Assembly (NCBI GenBank): GCA_017438635.1
Contig: JAFRUZ010000017.1
Coordinates: 1-33,117 of the forward strand
Direction: 5' to 3'
DNA from: Bacilli bacterium
Lineage (GTDB): Bacteria; Bacillota_I; Bacilli_A; RF39; UBA660
Length of the DNA stretch: 33,117 bases
Of this stretch, positions 16,554 through 23,501 are shown in pieces; the stretch's first letter is position 1; each line of letters opens with the position of its first letter. The notes under the pieces are model-generated. The model had not been told where the DNA came from. It saw only the letters and a program-made list of their open reading frames with translations, and did not search any database. The translations under genes were made by a program, and so were the position numbers.

Positions 16554-16561
16554 GATAACAG

Positions 16562-18064
16562 ATGAAAAAAGTTATATTTACCATCTTAGATGGTTTTGGT
16601 ATAAGAGAAGAAACAAAAGGTAATGCAGTAAAAAATGGTAATACAAAGGCTATAGATAAATTAATAAAAGAATTCCCAAATTCAAGGTTAAAAGCAAGTG
16701 GAGAAGAAGTAGGCCTTCCAAAAGGTCAAATGGGGAATAGTGAAGTTGGTCATATTACAATTGGTTCAGGGAGAGTTGTAAATCAACCACTTCAAAAAAT
16801 AAACAAAGCTCTAGAGGATAAATCGTTTTATAACAATAAAGAAATATTAAAAGCAATAGAACACGCTAAAAAGAACAATTCAAAACTTCATATTTTAGGA
16901 CTTCTTTCTGATGGTGGAGTTCATTCTCACATAAATCATATATTTGCCTTAATACAAATGGCAAAAGATGAAGGAATTGATAATCTATATATTCATGCTT
17001 TCTTAGATGGTAGAGATGTAGGATATAATTCAGCAGGAGAGTATATTGAAAAACTAGAAAACTATCTAAAGAAACAAAAAACAGGTAAACTTGCTACTAT
17101 TTCTGGAAGATTCTACTCTATGGATAGAGAAAAAGCTTGGGATAGGACTAAACAGAGTTATGATGCTTTAGTTAATAAAAAAGGTCCAATAAATAGTGAT
17201 TATAAAGTAGTTCTTGAAGAAAACTATAAAAAAGGAATATATGATGAGTTTATACCTCCAACAATAATTGATGAAAACGGAATAATTGAAGATAATGACA
17301 GTATGATAGTTGCAAACTTTAGACCTGATAGAATACCTCAATTAATTGGAGCCTTTGCAAATGATGATTTTTCACACTTTAAAACACAAAAATTAGAAAA
17401 TTTATACATAGTAACAATGATGCCTGTATCAGACACCTTAGATATTCCATCGGCATTTAGTCATGACAAAATAAACAATACTCTTGGAGAAATACTTTCA
17501 AGAGAAAACTATAGAGTATTAAGAATTGCAGAAACAAGTAAATATCCACATGTAACACACTTTATAGATGGTGATAAAGATGTAGATTTAAAATATACAA
17601 CAAAAATAATGATTCCAAGACAAAATGTAGATACATATGATCAAAAACCAGAAATGAGTGCTGAAGAAGTAACAGAAAAAATAAAACGTTTAATTAATGA
17701 CTATGATTTTGTAATAGTGAATTATGCCAATGGAGATATGGTAGGACATACTGGTAATTATGAAGCGGCTTTAAAAGCAGTAGAAGAATTAGATAGATGT
17801 GTAAGACATTTATATGAACTATGTTTCCAACAAGATATTCTCTTAATCATCACTGCGGATCATGGAAACTGTGAAGAAATGATAAGACCAGATGGTAAAC
17901 CACACACATATCATACAACCAATAAAGTACCGTTTATTGTATGTGATAAAAAATATAAAGTAGAAGATGGAGAACTATCTGATATAGCACCATCAATATT
18001 AAATATCTTAAATATAGATATCCCAAAAGAAATGACTGGGAACATTATAATTAAAGAAAAATAA
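16562..18064 (+). CDS. gpmI: 2,3-bisphosphoglycerate-independent phosphoglycerate mutase
   Basis: Interconverts 3- and 2-phosphoglycerate using two Mn ions. All metal ligands are present: LDGFG (D9), MGNSEVGH (phosphoserine nucleophile, ~residue 60), GDMVGHTG (D, H), TADHGN (D, H) and HTYHTT (H). Substrate residues are also there: GVHSH, FLDGRD, SGRFYSMDRE, NFRPDR and ETSKYPHVT. Less usual are MDREKAWDR in place of MDRDxRWDR and HFIDGD where FFxGG is normal. At 500 aa the length is close to normal and it is probably active. The ribosome binding site is weak. The ATPase gene directly upstream is an unusual operon partner. Confidence 0.93.
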   Translation: MKKVIFTILDGFGIREETKGNAVKNGNTKAIDKLIKEFPNSRLKASGEEVGLPKGQMGNSEVGHITIGSGRVVNQPLQKINKALEDKSFYNNKEILKAIEHAKKNNSKLHILGLLSDGGVHSHINHIFALIQMAKDEGIDNLYIHAFLDGRDVGYNSAGEYIEKLENYLKKQKTGKLATISGRFYSMDREKAWDRTKQSYDALVNKKGPINSDYKVVLEENYKKGIYDEFIPPTIIDENGIIEDNDSMIVANFRPDRIPQLIGAFANDDFSHFKTQKLENLYIVTMMPVSDTLDIPSAFSHDKINNTLGEILSRENYRVLRIAETSKYPHVTHFIDGDKDVDLKYTTKIMIPRQNVDTYDQKPEMSAEEVTEKIKRLINDYDFVIVNYANGDMVGHTGNYEAALKAVEELDRCVRHLYELCFQQDILLIITADHGNCEEMIRPDGKPHTYHTTNKVPFIVCDKKYKVEDGELSDIAPSILNILNIDIPKEMTGNIIIKEK

Positions 18065-18073
18065 TAAAAAAAC

Positions 18074-18109
18074 AAAAGCAAATTACTATAAAAAGTAGTT
18101 TGCTTTTTA
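18074..18109 (+). terminator. Terminator after gpmI
   Basis: Fourteen-bp stem (AAAAGCAAATTACT 18074-18087 / AGTAGTTTGCTTTT 18094-18107, one T-G pair) with loop ATAAAA and a T tract. Confidence 0.9.
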
Positions 18110-18119
18110 TTATCCAAAT

Positions 18120-18148
18120 TTGACAAATAAGTGCATTTCTGATAAAAT
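18120..18148 (+). promoter_or_regulatory. Promoter of the ankyrin gene
   Basis: Consensus -35 TTGACA (18120-18125), 17-bp spacer, TAAAAT (18143-18148). Confidence 0.7.
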
Positions 18149-18184
18149 ATGTAACTGTCACGCAAAAAAAAGAGGTGTATTAAT

Positions 18185-18868
18185 ATGTTTTATGATGAAA
18201 TACAAGCTATAGAAAAGTGTGAAGAAGAACCGTCCCAGATATTCAATCTAATAGATGAGGGACACTTAGAAACATTAGAAAAAATACTAAGGAAAAAATG
18301 GGCATCTGTTAATATAACAAATTCTCATGATGACGATATATTAAGTTATTTACTAGAAAAAGGTCACTATGAAACAGTGCTTAAACTAATGAAAAAGCAA
18401 GATTGGAATGTAAACCATCAAAATAAAGATGGTAATACATTTGCACACATCCTTGTTTCTAAAAAGTATTTGGAAGTAATAGATATAACTAAAGAGTTAT
18501 ATAAAAACAAAAGATTCATTCCCAATATAAGAAATAAAAATGGTGAAACAATCTTAGATATATCTTTATACAAAGATAATATTTATACTGCAGTAAAAAT
18601 ACTAAAAGATAAGAGATTTAACAACATAGATTTAATGTCATTTAAAAATCTATATGAAAAATATGTAAAAAACGATAAATATGGTACATATTCAAAAATA
18701 AATAACTTACAAGTAATCATAGATAACTTAAAAGATAGACAATTATTACCAAAATTAAATAAAGTAATAGATACTCTATCAAATGACTTAAATGACATAA
18801 AAAAATCATTAAAACAAGGAAATATAGAAACATTAGATAATGTAATATATAATGTCTTAGATAATTAG
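18185..18868 (+). CDS. Ankyrin-repeat protein
   Basis: A 227-aa soluble protein with about three ankyrin-type repeats between residues ~40 and ~140: ILSYLLEKGHYETVLKLM, NHQNKDGNTFAHILVSKKYLEVI and NIRNKNGETILDISLYKDNIYTAVKIL. The C-terminal ~85 residues are predicted helical and highly charged. No signal peptide. Ankyrin repeats bind proteins; the partner cannot be inferred. It has its own promoter and terminator. RBS AGAGGTG at 18171-18177. Confidence 0.7.
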   Translation: MFYDEIQAIEKCEEEPSQIFNLIDEGHLETLEKILRKKWASVNITNSHDDDILSYLLEKGHYETVLKLMKKQDWNVNHQNKDGNTFAHILVSKKYLEVIDITKELYKNKRFIPNIRNKNGETILDISLYKDNIYTAVKILKDKRFNNIDLMSFKNLYEKYVKNDKYGTYSKINNLQVIIDNLKDRQLLPKLNKVIDTLSNDLNDIKKSLKQGNIETLDNVIYNVLDN

Positions 18869-18895
18869 GTAAATTATTGATTAATTTACCTTTTT
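18868..18895 (+). terminator. Terminator after the ankyrin gene
   Basis: GGTAAATTA (18868-18876), loop TTGAT, TAATTTACC (18882-18890), T tract. Confidence 0.9.
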
Positions 18896-18926
18896 ATTTT
18901 ATAATCTTAAACGGGAAGTGATTCTT

Positions 18927-20339
18927 ATGAACATGCCATCATTAAAAGAAGCAAGAAAAAGAACAAATAAAGAAGTAATAACTGAAAAGTATAAAAAGAA
19001 TAAAGAATTGGGAAAAACTTTAAAAAATAAAACATTTCATATAAAGACATATGGTTGTCAAATGAATGAACATGATAGTGAAAACATGATAGCTATGTTA
19101 AAAGAATATGGAATGAAAGAAGTAGAAGACTTTGAAAATGCTGATTTAATCATTTTAAATACCTGTTCTATAAGAGAAAATGCTCATAATAAGGTATTTG
19201 GTATGTTAGGCAGAATAAAACATTTAAAAGGCATAAAAAAAGATATCATAGTAGGTATGACAGGTTGCATGGCTCAAGAAGAAGTAGTAGCAAATACTAT
19301 ATTAAATAAATATAAATGGATGGATTTTGTACTGGGAACTCATAATATTCACAAATTACCAGAAATAGTAGAAATCTCTTTCAAAGAAAGAAAACTAAAG
19401 ATAGAAGCACCATCTATTGAAGGAGATATTATAGAAAACATGCCTGCAGATAGACAAAATAAATACAAAGCTTATGTAAATATAATGTATGGATGTGATA
19501 AATTCTGTACTTATTGTATAGTTCCTTATACAAGAGGTAAACAAAGATCTAGAAACAAAGATGATATCTTAAAAGAAGTAAAAGATTTAATAAAAGAAGG
19601 ATATAAAGAAGTAACACTTCTAGGACAAAATGTAAATGCTTATGGAAAAGATAGAAAAGATAACTATAATATGGCTAATTTACTAGAAGATGTAGCAAAA
19701 ACAGGAATAGAAAGAGTAAGATTTATGACATCACATCCATGGGATTTCACAGATGAAATGATAGATATAATAGCAAAATACCACAACATAATGCCAAGTA
19801 TACACTTACCAGTTCAGTCTGGTAACACAAGAATTCTAAAATTAATGGGTAGAAGATATACTAAAGAACAGTACCTTGACTTATTCCATAAATTAAAAGA
19901 TAAAATAGATAAGGTAGCAATTTCTACTGATATAATTGTAGGTTTTCCAGGAGAAACAGAGGAAGAATTTGACGACACGCTAGAACTAGTTAATGAATGC
20001 AAATTCGATCTAGCATATACATTTATTTTCTCTCCAAGAGTAGGAACACCTGCTGAAAAAATGAAAGATGATATATCAATAGAAGAAAAAGAACAAAGAT
20101 TATACAAACTAAACGAATTAATTAATAAATATGCTCTAGAAAATAATAAAAAACTTGAAGGGAAAATAGTAGACGTTTTAGTAGAAGCAGAAAGTGATAA
20201 ATTAGGGTATTTAATGGGATATTCTGATACTAATAAACTAGTTAATTTAAAAGGAAATGAAGACCTTATAGGTAAAATAGTAAAAGTTAAGATACTTGAG
20301 GCTAAAACATGGAGTTTAAACGGAGAATATGTAGAATAA
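18927..20339 (+). CDS. miaB: tRNA-2-methylthio-N6-dimethylallyladenosine synthase
   Basis: Radical-SAM methylthiotransferase modifying A37 of tRNAs that read UNN codons. N-terminal UPF0004 domain with three cluster-binding Cys (TYGCQMN, LNTCSIRE, TGCMAQ), radical-SAM CxxxCxxC in YGCDKFCTYCIVPYTRG, and a C-terminal TRAM domain. Length ~470 aa, as expected. The upstream in-frame GTG at 18918 lies inside the RBS region (GGGAAG 18913-18918), so the ATG at 18927 is preferred. In Bacillus miaB precedes ymcA(ricA)-cotE-mutS. Here the cotE homologue still follows, but no ricA is seen and a repeat-bounded cassette lies between. Its last ~40 coding bases are part of a 55-bp repeat. Confidence 0.97.
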   Translation: MNMPSLKEARKRTNKEVITEKYKKNKELGKTLKNKTFHIKTYGCQMNEHDSENMIAMLKEYGMKEVEDFENADLIILNTCSIRENAHNKVFGMLGRIKHLKGIKKDIIVGMTGCMAQEEVVANTILNKYKWMDFVLGTHNIHKLPEIVEISFKERKLKIEAPSIEGDIIENMPADRQNKYKAYVNIMYGCDKFCTYCIVPYTRGKQRSRNKDDILKEVKDLIKEGYKEVTLLGQNVNAYGKDRKDNYNMANLLEDVAKTGIERVRFMTSHPWDFTDEMIDIIAKYHNIMPSIHLPVQSGNTRILKLMGRRYTKEQYLDLFHKLKDKIDKVAISTDIIVGFPGETEEEFDDTLELVNECKFDLAYTFIFSPRVGTPAEKMKDDISIEEKEQRLYKLNELINKYALENNKKLEGKIVDVLVEAESDKLGYLMGYSDTNKLVNLKGNEDLIGKIVKVKILEAKTWSLNGEYVE

Positions 20340-20351
20340 CATATTCTTTTT
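20297..20351 (+). repeat. 55-bp direct repeat, left copy (miaB 3' end and terminator)
   Basis: Identical at all 55 positions to 20865-20919. Contains the last codons of miaB, its TAA stop (20337-20339) and its terminator. Confidence 0.95.
20325..20351 (+). terminator. Terminator of miaB
   Basis: GAATATG (20325-20331), loop including the stop codon, CATATTC (20340-20346), T tract. An identical terminator lies in the right-hand repeat at 20893-20919. Confidence 0.8.
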
Positions 20352-20361
20352 CATTGATATA

Positions 20362-20370
20362 TGCTATAAT
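20362..20370 (+). promoter_or_regulatory. Extended -10 promoter inside the cassette
   Basis: TGCTATAAT (TG-n-TATAAT) just right of the left repeat. No convincing -35. It would give the cassette gene its own transcription. Confidence 0.5.
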
Positions 20371-20387
20371 CACAATAGAGGTGTAGT

Positions 20388-20867
20388 ATGAAAAAGAAAA
20401 AAAGAAATAAATCAAAAACAAATAAAAAGTATTGGTTAATACCTACTATAAGTTATGGGATTAGTATAGGTTTACTGATTTTATTAGTCAATGTAGGGGG
20501 GGTTGGAGAGATTGGGACAATATTGTGGTTTGTAGTCACTATAATAGGAATAATAAGCAGTTTTTTTATGAAAAGTAAACAATGGTCTATTGCTGCAATA
20601 GGATTTTTAGTATTTGCTGGAATTGCGCTTACAAGAGGAATTATAAATGAAACAGATTTTGGATGTACCTTTATTGGAATTAGTGGTGGTCTTGATTCCA
20701 ATGAAATAAGTGGAATTACATATCGCGGTTTCAATAAATATGATTGTAAAACACAGAATACAATAATTACAATATTGGCGATAATACAGTATATATTTTT
20801 AATATTGGGAACAATTGGCTTTGTAAAAGCAGTATATTTATCGACTAAAAAAGATAATAATAAATGA
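20388..20867 (+). CDS. Small membrane protein in repeat-bounded cassette
   Basis: A 159-aa protein of unknown function. Basic N-terminus (MKKKKRNKSKTNKK), then four predicted membrane segments (~17-36, ~43-60, ~66-84, ~129-150). A loop of ~45 residues between segments 3 and 4 has two Cys (DFGCTF and KYDCKT) that could form a disulfide if external. RBS AGAGGTG at 20378-20384. The TGA stop (20865-20867) is the first three bases of the right 55-bp repeat. Codons ~37-39 contain a G7 run (20496-20502), very unusual here and able to frameshift the gene. Could be an immunity or small-molecule membrane protein, but nothing identifies it. Confidence 0.6.
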   Translation: MKKKKRNKSKTNKKYWLIPTISYGISIGLLILLVNVGGVGEIGTILWFVVTIIGIISSFFMKSKQWSIAAIGFLVFAGIALTRGIINETDFGCTFIGISGGLDSNEISGITYRGFNKYDCKTQNTIITILAIIQYIFLILGTIGFVKAVYLSTKKDNNK

Positions 20868-20919
20868 GGCTAAAACATGGAGTTTAAACGGAGAATATGT
20901 AGAATAACATATTCTTTTT
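20865..20919 (+). repeat. 55-bp direct repeat, right copy
   Basis: Perfect copy of 20297-20351, offset 568 bp. It carries a duplicate miaB 3' end including stop and terminator, just ahead of the cotE promoter region. Confidence 0.95.
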
Positions 20920-20925
20920 TTATCA

Positions 20926-20952
20926 ACAAATATTACCTTTTTGCATACATTA
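20926..20952 (+). promoter_or_regulatory. Sigma-K-like promoter of cotE
   Basis: AC (20926-20927), 16 nt, then CATACATTA (20944-20952). This matches the mother-cell sigma-K consensus AC-N16/17-CATANNNTA; the -10 also fits sigma-E (CATACAHT). In Bacillus cotE has both promoters. Caution: the predicted transcript start (~20959) falls at the RBS, leaving a very short leader. Confidence 0.45.
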
Positions 20953-20969
20953 AAATAGGGAGTGATATA

Positions 20970-21515
20970 ATGGCAAACTATAGAGAAATTGTTACTAAAA
21001 CAGTACTTGGAAAGGCCAAAAAAGCTTTTACTAATCATTATTCTTTAACACCTGAAGAAAAACCTTCTACAATACTAGGATGTTGGGTAATAAATCATAA
21101 ATTCGAAGGATTTCAAGACAATAAAAAAGTAAGAATAAAAGGTACTAGTGATGTTAATATTTGGTATGCTTATGACAAAGACACTAAAACATTAGTATCT
21201 AAACAAACAATCAGTTATGACGAACTGTTAAATGTTTCTAAAAAAATAGAAAGTGATCTAACAGATAGTAGTGAAATAATTGTCAGAAGTTTAAAAGCGC
21301 CAACATGTACAAAAGTAGAGATAAAAGACGGAAATATAGAATATGATATTGAAAAAGAATTAGGAATAGAAATAGTGGGAGATGCTAAAGTTAGAATAGC
21401 AATAGATGACAATGAAGATGAATGGGAAGATTTAACAGAAAACAAAGAAGAAGATGTCATGGAAGATATAGATAAAAGCGTAAAAGAAGATTTTATTGAC
21501 GAAAATAACCTATAA
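20970..21515 (+). CDS. cotE: Outer spore coat morphogenetic protein CotE
   Basis: Organises assembly of the outer spore coat around the forespore. The 181-aa product has the same length as Bacillus CotE and aligns along its whole length: NYREIVTKTVLGKAKKA, EEKPSTILGCWVINHKFEG, VNIWYAYDKDTKTLVSKQTISY, LKAPTCTKVEI, VGDAKVRIAI, and an acidic tail. The start is the ATG at 20970 with AGGGAG at 20957-20962; an upstream in-frame ATG at 20877 lies in the duplicated miaB 3' end and should be ignored. The miaB-cotE order matches Bacillus, supporting orthology. It implies a genuine sporulation pathway. Confidence 0.93.
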   Translation: MANYREIVTKTVLGKAKKAFTNHYSLTPEEKPSTILGCWVINHKFEGFQDNKKVRIKGTSDVNIWYAYDKDTKTLVSKQTISYDELLNVSKKIESDLTDSSEIIVRSLKAPTCTKVEIKDGNIEYDIEKELGIEIVGDAKVRIAIDDNEDEWEDLTENKEEDVMEDIDKSVKEDFIDENNL

Positions 21516-21533
21516 AATAATTATAGGTTTTAA
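21507..21533 (+). terminator. Terminator after cotE
   Basis: AACCTATAA (21507-21515), loop AATAA, TTATAGGTT (21521-21529), T residues. Confidence 0.8.
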
Positions 21534-21534
21534 T

Positions 21535-21557
21535 TTGTCAACTTTTTAGGTTGACAA
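21535..21557 (+). promoter_or_regulatory. Inverted repeat over rpsP -35
   Basis: Perfect 8-bp arms TTGTCAAC (21535-21542) and GTTGACAA (21550-21557) with a 7-nt loop. The right arm contains the -35 hexamer, so this may be an operator; it could also be a second part of the cotE terminator region. Confidence 0.35.
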
Positions 21558-21579
21558 ACATAGTTTTATGTAGTACAAT
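21551..21579 (+). promoter_or_regulatory. Sigma-A promoter of rpsP-khpA
   Basis: TTGACA (21551-21556), 17-bp spacer, TACAAT (21574-21579). Confidence 0.8.
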
Positions 21580-21607
21580 ACATTTGCATTGAAAGGAGCG
21601 AAAAAAT

Positions 21608-21880
21608 ATGGCAGTAAAAATTAGATTAACTAGAATGGGTGCTAAGAAAAGACCAAGTTATCGTATTGTAGCTACAGATACAAGAAGTCCAAGGGATGGA
21701 AAATACTTAGAATTAATAGGATTCTATAATCCACTTTCTAATCCTGCAGAAATAAAAATAGATGAAGAAGTAGCAATAAAATGGATTAATAACGGAGCAA
21801 TTTTAACTGACACAGTAAAAGATTTGTTTAAAAGAGCTGGAATTATGAAAAAAATCCATGAAGAAAGAAAAAATAAATAA
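21608..21880 (+). CDS. rpsP: 30S ribosomal protein S16
   Basis: Small-subunit assembly protein, 90 aa, full family length. Starts [21 protein letters not shown], followed by the typical [16 protein letters not shown] and an alpha-helical C-terminus. RBS AAAGGAG at 21592-21598. The stop TAA overlaps the ATG of khpA by one base (TAATG), the usual rpsP-khpA arrangement. Confidence 0.98.
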   Translation: MAVKIRLTRMGAKKRPSYRIVATDTRSPRDGKYLELIGFYNPLSNPAEIKIDEEVAIKWINNGAILTDTVKDLFKRAGIMKKIHEERKNK

Positions 21881-22128
21881 TGGAAATTCAAAAACTAATT
21901 GAAGACATAATCTTATCTTTGGCAGAAGATAAAGAAATGGTCAAAGTAAAAGAATTCCCTTCAGATAATGAAAAAGAAATGTTATTTGAAGTAGTTATTT
22001 CTGAATCTGATATGCCTAGAGTAATAGGCAAAAATGGAAAAGTAATAAATTCAGTAAGAACAATAGCGCAAGCTAGTAGCTATTTAAAAGAAAATAAACA
22101 AATAAAAATTAATATTGATAGTATTTAA
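21880..22128 (+). CDS. khpA: KH-domain RNA-binding protein KhpA
   Basis: An 82-aa single KH domain protein (YlqC/KhpA) that acts with KhpB on RNA and cell-size control in Firmicutes. The RNA-binding GxxG loop is seen in RVIGKNGKVINSVR (~residues 47-60). Translationally coupled to rpsP. In many Firmicutes rimM-trmD-rplS would follow; here the tRNA-Ala and prophage come next. Confidence 0.93.
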   Translation: MEIQKLIEDIILSLAEDKEMVKVKEFPSDNEKEMLFEVVISESDMPRVIGKNGKVINSVRTIAQASSYLKENKQIKINIDSI

Positions 22129-22132
22129 TCTA

Positions 22133-22160
22133 TTGACAAAGATAAAAAAACAAGTATAAT
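22133..22160 (+). promoter_or_regulatory. Promoter of tRNA-Ala
   Basis: TTGACA (22133-22138), 16-bp spacer, TATAAT (22155-22160). Confidence 0.8.
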
Positions 22161-22192
22161 TATAAGTGTCCTTGAAAAAGGATCGCTTATCT

Positions 22193-22269
22193 GGGGAATT
22201 AGCTCAGCTGGCTAGAGCACCTGCCTTGCACGCAGGGGGTCGCGGGTTCGAATCCCTTATTCTCCACCA
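22193..22269 (+). tRNA. tRNA-Ala (anticodon UGC)
   Basis: Complete cloverleaf with encoded CCA (22267-22269). Acceptor GGGGAAT / ATTCTCC contains the G3-U70 pair (22195/22263) that identifies alanine tRNAs. Anticodon TGC at 22227-22229 in loop CTTGCAC. T loop TTCGAAT. The T stem GCGGG / CCCTT has a C-T mismatch (22243/22257) plus a G-T pair at its base, which is unusual and falls in the 3' half likely replaced by phage DNA on integration. The only tRNA in the window. Confidence 0.95.
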
Positions 22270-22281
22270 ATATGTATTTTT

Positions 22282-22311
22282 CCCTTATTTTATAAGGGTT
22301 TTTATTTTTTT
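22282..22311 (+). terminator. Terminator downstream of tRNA-Ala
   Basis: CCCTTAT (22282-22288), loop TTT, ATAAGGG (22292-22298), long T tract. Confidence 0.85.
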
Positions 22312-22331
22312 AGGTACTATTTAGGTACTAT
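22310..22331 (+). repeat. 11-bp tandem repeat near the prophage end
   Basis: TTAGGTACTAT occurs twice in direct tandem (22310-22320, 22321-22331). Short direct repeats beside an attachment core are typical arm-type binding sites for tyrosine integrases with an N-terminal arm-binding domain; that role is inferred. Confidence 0.5.
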
Positions 22332-22345
22332 TTTTTTTATATTTT

Positions 22346-23449
22346 TTATAAATTATCTAGTAAATTAACTATTTCATCTTGTATATTTGGGAATAAATGC
22401 ATATAAGTTTTTTGCATCACATCTATAGTGTGTCCCATGCGTTCTGACATCATTATAAAAAACCTTGTAGCATCTGTTTGCCCTGACTTAAGATACTCAT
22501 TTATTAACAATGATACATGACTATGTCTGAATTCATGCATTGTTATCTCATTTATTCCACTTAAATTAAAATACTGTCTCTTATGCCTGTCTATAGTTGT
22601 CTGTGGTAAAAATCTACTACCACCAAAAACAAACCATTGATTTGAAAAATCTTTATATTTAGTCATGCTTTGCTTATATAACAATAATTGTCTTTTTAAA
22701 GTAGAGCTCATGCTTATTGTTCTTGGTTTGTTAGTTTTAGGAGATGTTATCTTATAAACGCTTGCAGTTTTCACAGATAGAGTTTTATTTATAAGTATAG
22801 TTGATTTATTAAAATCTATATCTTTCCAGGTCAATGCTTGCATTTCTCCTTTTCTACAACCAGTATAATATGCAAATATAAAAAATGTTTTCCACAATTC
22901 GTCATCTATGACAGAAATAAACTTATTAAATTCATTATAAGTTATATAACGTATTTTTTCTATAGATGCAACTTCTTCTTTTTTTACTTTAAAACGTCCA
23001 TACATGCTAACGGGGTTATAAGCTAGGCCATAGTTTTTTACAGCAAAATCCATAATGTTTTTCAAAACAGAATATATTTTGTTTAAATATGAGGCCGTAG
23101 AAACGCTTTTTTTTAGGATTTCAGCCCATTTCCTGATAACTGAGGTATTTATATCAGAAATATAATAATCGACAAAAAATGGGCGAATATGGGCGTTATA
23201 TGCATTTATATAAGTAGTATAAGTCGACTCTTTCCTAACCTCATATAAACTATTAAAATAATCTTTGGCAACTAATACAAAAGGTTTTCTTATTGGATTA
23301 TCTCTTTTTAAAAGAAATAATGCCTCTTCTTCTTGGGCTTCTTTTTTGGTAGCATACCTTTTAGATTTATATGGTTTTCTATCTTTGTATACTTTAAAGT
23401 ACCACGATCTACCGTCTTTTGTTTTATTTTTATCTTTATAAACTGCCAT
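22346..23449 (-). CDS. int: Phage integrase (tyrosine recombinase)
   Basis: Site-specific recombinase of 367 aa. The N-terminal ~55 residues (GRSWYFKVYKDRKPYKSKRYATKKEAQEEEA) are an AP2-like arm-binding domain; ~60-160 form the SAM-like core-binding domain; the catalytic domain follows with R in TGCRKGEM, HEFRHSH (H-x-x-R), MGH and the nucleophile Tyr in KTYMHLF. All catalytic residues are present. RBS GGAG (minus strand) before the ATG at 23449. It points toward tRNA-Ala, whose 3' end it most likely uses as attB. No convincing promoter of its own is seen; transcription may come from the immR operon. Confidence 0.95.
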   Translation of the reverse strand: MAVYKDKNKTKDGRSWYFKVYKDRKPYKSKRYATKKEAQEEEALFLLKRDNPIRKPFVLVAKDYFNSLYEVRKESTYTTYINAYNAHIRPFFVDYYISDINTSVIRKWAEILKKSVSTASYLNKIYSVLKNIMDFAVKNYGLAYNPVSMYGRFKVKKEEVASIEKIRYITYNEFNKFISVIDDELWKTFFIFAYYTGCRKGEMQALTWKDIDFNKSTILINKTLSVKTASVYKITSPKTNKPRTISMSSTLKRQLLLYKQSMTKYKDFSNQWFVFGGSRFLPQTTIDRHKRQYFNLSGINEITMHEFRHSHVSLLINEYLKSGQTDATRFFIMMSERMGHTIDVMQKTYMHLFPNIQDEIVNLLDNL

Positions 23450-23466
23450 TTTTTATCAACTCCAAT

Positions 23467-23482
23467 CTTTACAAATGTAAAG
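23467..23482 (+). promoter_or_regulatory. Palindrome over the small-RNA -35
   Basis: CTTTACA-AA-TGTAAAG (23467-23482), a perfect 7-bp-arm palindrome containing the -35 TTTACA and lying in the leader of int. Candidate operator controlling the small RNA, or both divergent units. Confidence 0.45.
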
Positions 23483-23496
23483 TTTTTTTATATAAT
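23468..23496 (+). promoter_or_regulatory. Rightward promoter of the predicted small RNA
   Basis: TTTACA (23468-23473), 17-bp spacer, TATAAT (23491-23496); predicted start near 23502. Transcription runs away from int. Confidence 0.7.
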
Positions 23497-23501
23497 AGAG
23501 T

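Noticed and set aside
20877-20969. N-terminal extension of CotE from an upstream in-frame ATG
   Set aside because: It lies in the duplicated miaB tail and terminator; the ATG at 20970 has the RBS and gives exactly the CotE family length.
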